NCBI GenBank assembly: GCA_932182025.1 | Contig: CAKNXK010000023.1 | Location: 62,001-126,000, forward strand | Direction: 5' to 3' | DNA from: an uncultured Candidatus Melainabacteria bacterium | GTDB lineage: Bacteria > Cyanobacteriota > Vampirovibrionia > Gastranaerophilales > Gastranaerophilaceae | DNA length: 64,000 nt | In this document: piece after piece, positions 60,626 to 64,000 of the stretch | Layout of the letters: every line of letters starts with the position of its first letter | Numbering within the stretch: position 1 is the first letter of the stretch | Translations under genes and position numbers: made by a program | The notes under the pieces: model-generated | The model's database searches: none | What the model was told of the DNA's origin: nothing | The model's input: the letters and a program-made list of their open reading frames with translations, nothing else

Positions 60626-60856
60626 CTATTTAAAGCTTCTCCCTGAAGTTTGCGTGCTTTGGAAAATAAACCTGTTTTTATATACACTATCTTGCTCTTT
60701 ATATTTTAACGGCATTTTTTCCAAAAACTTTAATCTTTTTTGTGAAAAATAGCTTTGTTCGTTACAAAAATTTACGAGCGCCGACAATGCTTTGCAAAAA
60801 GCATTGTTTACAAACAAATTATCAATCATTATTCTGAAAAAAGTTCGTTTTTGCAT
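60626..60856 (-). CDS. Doubtful small frame (76 aa)
   Basis: The frame begins MQKRTFFRIMIDN, nine bases after the stop of the Gly-rich protein gene. It has no ribosome site and it contains the perfect hairpin at 60784-60807, which would be unusual inside a coding region. I keep it only because it fills a gap on the coding strand. Confidence 0.2.
   Translation of the reverse strand: MQKRTFFRIMIDNLFVNNAFCKALSALVNFCNEQSYFSQKRLKFLEKMPLKYKEQDSVYKNRFIFQSTQTSGRSFK
60784..60807. terminator. Perfect 10-bp hairpin downstream of the Gly-rich gene
   Basis: ACAATGCTTT and AAAGCATTGT form a perfect 10-bp stem around the tetraloop GCAA on the plus strand (TTGC on the minus). It lies about 60 bases after the minus-strand stop at 60866. 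There is no T-run after it, so it is either a transcript-end stabiliser or a weak terminator. Confidence 0.4.
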
Positions 60857-60865
60857 AGTTATTCA

Positions 60866-61714
60866 CTATAAGTTGTCAATTTCCTTACTATTTCCTTCAA
60901 GCTCATCTTTTAGCATTTTTCTTACAATATCTGATTGTGTATCAAGCATTTTGCAAACTGTTTCAATATTGGCAACTTTTTGAGAAAGTATTGTATCAGC
61001 GTTTGATAAAACATTCTGTGATACAGACTGATAAGCAGAAAGAGCAGCTGATGTTGTACCTTGCATTAAGTTACCCATAACAACAGCAGGCAAACCGAAT
61101 TCGCCCAAATAAGGAGCCGCAGCAGTCATAATACCGCCCCAACCTGAAACAATACCGGCTAAAGGCATAAGAATATTTGAAGCCCCAATACCATAACCGT
61201 TAGCAGTACCGATACCATAAGCCGCTGTACTTGCAATATCTGCTATACTTCCGATACCTGATGCAAAACCTGTAGGAGAACCGCTTGAAGAACCGTAACC
61301 ATATAAAAGATTACCGCCCAGTCCAGCAGCGCCGCCTGTGGTATAGCCGCTTAATCTTGAAGCATAACCGCTTGGGAAGCCTGAATAATGTCCAAGGCTG
61401 TTAACACCGAATGAGGAGTAGTTTCCGGTCAAACCTCCATTACCACCTGTATACTGTGACCAGTAAGAAGTTCCGGGGATATTCATTGCGGTTGTACCGC
61501 CTAAAGTGGTCATAAACGCTGACGGAGCGAATAAACTTGCAAGCTGATACAAGAATCCGCCTGCCGCTTCAAAGCCGGTACCTGATGAAGCAGAACCTGA
61601 AACAGTCAAATCTCTCAATCTGTCATAAGTTTCATACAGCATAGCTTTAGCGTCTCCTGATGCGGAGCCGTATCTGTTTGCTATTACTAAGTATCCATCA
61701 TTTTTGTAAGCCAT
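60866..61714 (-). CDS. Gly/Ser/Ala-rich protein with helical ends (282 aa), unknown
   Basis: The N-terminus (MAYKNDGYLVIANRYG, then a helix to ~38) and the C-terminal ~70 residues are helical; between them about 170 residues are rich in Gly, Ser, Ala, Tyr and Thr (YGYGSSSGSPTGFASG-type repeats), as in secreted structural or adhesive proteins. No signal peptide is seen. A repetitive palindromic element lies just upstream. I do not recognise the family. It lies in the same minus-strand cluster as the bookend paralogs. Confidence 0.6.
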   Translation of the reverse strand: MAYKNDGYLVIANRYGSASGDAKAMLYETYDRLRDLTVSGSASSGTGFEAAGGFLYQLASLFAPSAFMTTLGGTTAMNIPGTSYWSQYTGGNGGLTGNYSSFGVNSLGHYSGFPSGYASRLSGYTTGGAAGLGGNLLYGYGSSSGSPTGFASGIGSIADIASTAAYGIGTANGYGIGASNILMPLAGIVSGWGGIMTAAAPYLGEFGLPAVVMGNLMQGTTSAALSAYQSVSQNVLSNADTILSQKVANIETVCKMLDTQSDIVRKMLKDELEGNSKEIDNL

Positions 61715-61737
61715 TTTTTAACCTTTTTATTCTCTCT

Positions 61738-61775
61738 CTCTCCTTGAGGAGAGGGTTGGGGTGAGGTGTCCACCC
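61738..61775. repeat. REP-like GC-rich palindromic element
   Basis: CTCTCC (61738-61743) and GGAGAG (61748-61753) form a hairpin with loop TTGA, followed by GGTTGGGGTGAGG and a small GGTG-TC-CACC palindrome. This resembles the CCCTCTCC...GGAGAGGG-type intergenic repeats seen in many bacteria and is much more GC-rich than its surroundings. It separates two genes of the minus-strand cluster. Confidence 0.55.
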
Positions 61776-61821
61776 GCTAATAGTTTTAATACAGGAGTAT
61801 TATATATTTACCCCTTTACCC

Positions 61822-63501
61822 CTAGCCTCCGAATGTCTTGAAGCTGCTTTCAACGTTATCGTCGACAACTTTCTTCACTGCTTCCATTTCGGTAGATAGT
61901 GCACTTTGTTCTGTATCTAATTGTTTCAATCTTAATTCAAGCTGTTGGTCTTCTTGCTGAATTATAGATGTTTTTGCGTTGATATCACGTATCATTTTGT
62001 CATAAACCGCATTATCATAATAATATTGGTTCATTGCATCCTGATAAGCAACATCATCTGTTTCTGTTCCCATATTAAGGGTATAAACGATTGAATCGTC
62101 TTCAAACCTGATACTTGTAAAACGACCGTTACCGTCTGTTTCTACAAGAGCTTTTTCGGTTTCTTCTATTTTTGTATCAATATAACTTGCATTGTAGTAT
62201 GGAAGTTTTGTTTGACCGTCAATATTATTTGGTCCTGTGCCGCTATTATATGAAGCTTCCAAATCTGCATAACTTGTGTAATACATTACACCATTCATTT
62301 TAAATGAATACACACCGCCTTTGTATGAAGTAATATTTCCAGCCTCATCATATTCAAAACAATCCAAGATTTTTGACTCAATACCCTGCTCTTTCATATC
62401 AGCAACAACCTGTTGAAGCTCTGCCAACTGGTCTTTGTTAAGCTCTGCAAGAGGAACCAAATCGCAGTTACCTATATATGTTGGGTGTTTTAACTCATTA
62501 TATGCTTTAAGAGCTTCATCATATTCTGTTTTTGCTGTATCAACAGAAGCCTGCGCAGCTTCATAACCGCTTTGAGCGAGATTTAACAATGGTGTTAAAG
62601 CTGAAATCTGAGTATTATAACCTAATAATGTTGCATCAACATTGCCTTTTTCATAAATATTTAATTTACCATCAAATGTACCAGCTTCAGCTGTGCCGCT
62701 TGCCAAAGCCAAAGAATTAAGCTCTGTACCTTTTGCAAAAGTATATGTCGTGCCATTATAATCAAAATAAAGACCAGCTAATTCAGCCTCACTAATTGCA
62801 CCACTTTTAATAAAATCGGCTAAAGCAGTTTTAATTTCTGCTTTTTGAGTTTCATCAAAAGTTGAATAAGCTTTGTATGTTTTAGTCCCTGATGTATCAG
62901 TTACACTATATTCATCTTTTTTAGTTGTTGCATCGCCGTCATCATAGGTGCAACTTGTTATGCCAGTCTGCTCTGTTGCATAATTTGCAAGCTTTGCCGC
63001 ATCTGCTTTTATAGCATTAATTTGAGTTTGAATATCGTCAAGATTAGCTTTGGCATCCTCTTGAGCCTTTAATGCAGCCTGATAAGCCTCATTTGCTGCT
63101 CTTACTGCATTTTCAGCAGCTTCAATATCAGCCTTTGAGCTTACTCCATCTGTGAACTGCACCTGCGGGTCATTCATTTTCTTAATCGCACCCGTATAAC
63201 GTTTTGTAGTGTAACTTCTTGTTACAACATAGTTATAATCAGGATCAGAATATGACAATTGCTGCCAGTTTTCCAACTTTGTTTCTTTTCCAAGACCGTC
63301 TTTGTATGTATAAATATTCTTTGTAAAATCAGAGGTACTAGGAGGTACAGGAACCTTCAATCCAAGCATCTGATTAAACAAATTTGCACTCTGATTTGAC
63401 AGCACTGTACGGGCTTGGTTAATCTGCTGCCCTTCGTATTCACAATTAGATTTTCTTGCAACCAGCGCTAAGTATCTGGCTTGAGATGCTGCCATACCCA
63501 T
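61822..63501 (-). CDS. Large coiled-coil protein with flagellin-like bookends (559 aa), unknown
   Basis: The N-terminal helix MGMAASQARYLALVARK and the C-terminal coiled coil (QQLELRLKQLDTEQSALS, ending VDDNVESSFKTFGG) match the ends of the 109-aa paralog nearby. The ~460-residue middle has two Ala-rich coiled coils (about 128-180 and 305-345) separating a beta-rich variable region. Conserved helical termini with a variable centre is the architecture of flagellins and other self-assembling exported proteins, but I do not see a true flagellin motif. There is no signal peptide. ACAGGAGATA precedes the ATG. Confidence 0.7.
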   Translation of the reverse strand: MGMAASQARYLALVARKSNCEYEGQQINQARTVLSNQSANLFNQMLGLKVPVPPSTSDFTKNIYTYKDGLGKETKLENWQQLSYSDPDYNYVVTRSYTTKRYTGAIKKMNDPQVQFTDGVSSKADIEAAENAVRAANEAYQAALKAQEDAKANLDDIQTQINAIKADAAKLANYATEQTGITSCTYDDGDATTKKDEYSVTDTSGTKTYKAYSTFDETQKAEIKTALADFIKSGAISEAELAGLYFDYNGTTYTFAKGTELNSLALASGTAEAGTFDGKLNIYEKGNVDATLLGYNTQISALTPLLNLAQSGYEAAQASVDTAKTEYDEALKAYNELKHPTYIGNCDLVPLAELNKDQLAELQQVVADMKEQGIESKILDCFEYDEAGNITSYKGGVYSFKMNGVMYYTSYADLEASYNSGTGPNNIDGQTKLPYYNASYIDTKIEETEKALVETDGNGRFTSIRFEDDSIVYTLNMGTETDDVAYQDAMNQYYYDNAVYDKMIRDINAKTSIIQQEDQQLELRLKQLDTEQSALSTEMEAVKKVVDDNVESSFKTFGG

Positions 63502-63666
63502 ATTGGTATCTCCTGTTTTTTGTTGTTGTTATTGTTTTAATGAGACTTTAAAAAAAGTCAAATGTACTAATAACATTATATAGCACTATTTACATTTTTT
63601 AATAAAGCCAAATTTTAAATTCATACGAATGATGTAGACAAATGTAAAAATTTCATCCGTTTAAGG

Positions 63667-63672
63667 TATAAT
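63667..63672 (+). promoter_or_regulatory. TATAAT -10 box upstream of dxs-type gene
   Basis: TATAAT at 63667-63672 lies 22 bases before the ATG; GAAGGAG provides the ribosome site. The TAGACA at 63635-63640 is 26 bases upstream of it, too far for a standard -35. Confidence 0.45.
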
Positions 63673-63694
63673 AAAGACAGGAAGGAGAAAGAGT

Positions 63695-64000
63695 ATGATT
63701 TTGGATAAAATTAATTCACCTGATGACGTAAAAAAACTATCCTTATTGGAAATGCAAAACCTTGCAGAAGAAATAAGAGAAGCTATTATAAAGAAAGTTA
63801 ATACAACAGGCGGACATTTCGGTCCTAACTTAGGGATTGTAGAAGCAACTATTGCTCTGCATTATGTTTTTAACTCACCTGCAGACAAAATCGTTTATGA
63901 TGTTTCACATCAATGCTATCCGCACAAAATGCTAACAGGAAGAAAAGAAGGATTTCTTGAACCTGAAAAATATTCAAAATACACCGGATACACAGCACCG
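63695..64000 (+). CDS. dxs: 1-deoxy-D-xylulose-5-phosphate synthase family, 3' truncated by the window
   Basis: The first 102 residues match the thiamine-diphosphate domain of DXS, which condenses pyruvate and glyceraldehyde-3-phosphate at the start of the MEP isoprenoid pathway. TTGGHFGPNLGIVEATIALHY and VFNSPADKIVYDVSHQCYPHK are clear. Most DXS have D-V-G-H-Q-x-Y-P-H-K at the latter motif; the serine and cysteine here recall the DXS-like paralog group, so identity as the main DXS is not certain. GAAGGAG lies before the ATG, and the frame stays open to the window end. Confidence 0.85.
   Translation, partial: MILDKINSPDDVKKLSLLEMQNLAEEIREAIIKKVNTTGGHFGPNLGIVEATIALHYVFNSPADKIVYDVSHQCYPHKMLTGRKEGFLEPEKYSKYTGYTAP

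Noticed and set aside
1..64000. CRISPR array, prophage, transposase or integrase
   Set aside because: No regularly spaced direct repeats and no recognisable phage or transposition protein were seen in either strand.

Overview
The window is AT-rich and reads as a chromosomal segment of a flagellated, diderm, fermentative-type bacterium. It has 1 plus-strand partial gene at each end (gcvPB at the left, a dxs-type gene at the right). The mix of an outer-membrane-type AsmA/TamB giant, a flagellar export and basal-body operon, folate-dependent TrmFO, and many lineage-specific proteins with short MK[IV]-type N-termini suggests a gut member of the non-photosynthetic cyanobacterial sister group (Vampirovibrionia/Melainabacteria, probably Gastranaerophilales). 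That placement is inference from gene content; no rRNA is present to confirm it. I saw no tRNA, rRNA, CRISPR array, transposase or prophage gene. No intergenic stretch exceeds about 300 bases.

Layout. 1-5.5 kb: gcvPB, miaB and a tightly overlapping aroC-aroK-aroB shikimate operon. 5.5-12.2 kb (minus): formyltransferase, ribF, a small unknown, mntP, an 873-aa protein with seven tandem helix-turn-helix repeats, and dnaB. 12.4-17.6 kb (plus): infA-rpmJ-rpsM-rpsK-rpsD-rpoA-rplQ-truA-rplM-rpsI, closed by a strong terminator. 17.6-23.6 kb (minus): a PQ-loop-like membrane protein, a WecA/TagO-type glycosyl-1-P transferase, glyA, trmFO and a CHASE2-GGDEF cyclase. 23.7-29.7 kb (plus): fliE-fliF-(fliG-position gene)-fliH-flhA. 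29.7-33.4 kb (minus): dgkA-ybeY-pgpH-small zinc-ribbon-cdd. 33.6-37.9 kb: AsmA/TamB giant. 38-46.7 kb: EF-hand protein, glyQ, two tandem amino-acid permeases, HD-GYP, Maf-type flagellin glycosyltransferase and a TrmB-type regulator. 46.7-64 kb is the accessory part: a 1926-aa papain-like protein, a glycine-zipper secreted protein, ilvD, two genes broken at poly-A tracts, several small unknowns, a folate ligase, and a minus-strand cluster of coiled-coil and Gly-rich proteins.

How the genes fit together. One-carbon metabolism recurs (gcvPB, glyA, trmFO, formyltransferase, 5-formyl-THF cyclo-ligase). Motility is tied to cyclic-di-GMP: a diguanylate cyclase lies divergent from the flagellar operon across a perfect 20-bp palindrome, and an HD-GYP phosphodiesterase sits beside the flagellin glycosyltransferase.

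Most interesting leads: (1) the seven-repeat HTH array; (2) a papain-type Gln/Cys/His/Asn constellation split by a ~695-residue insertion in a giant protein; (3) two neighbouring genes interrupted at A7 and A8 runs, one with a classic -1 slippery heptamer just before an HEWIH zinc-protease motif; (4) flagellin-like 'bookend' paralogs at 59.9-63.5 kb; (5) a recurring short N-terminal signature on otherwise unrelated proteins; (6) a 136-bp GC-rich element with terminal inverted repeats inside the ribosomal-protein operon.
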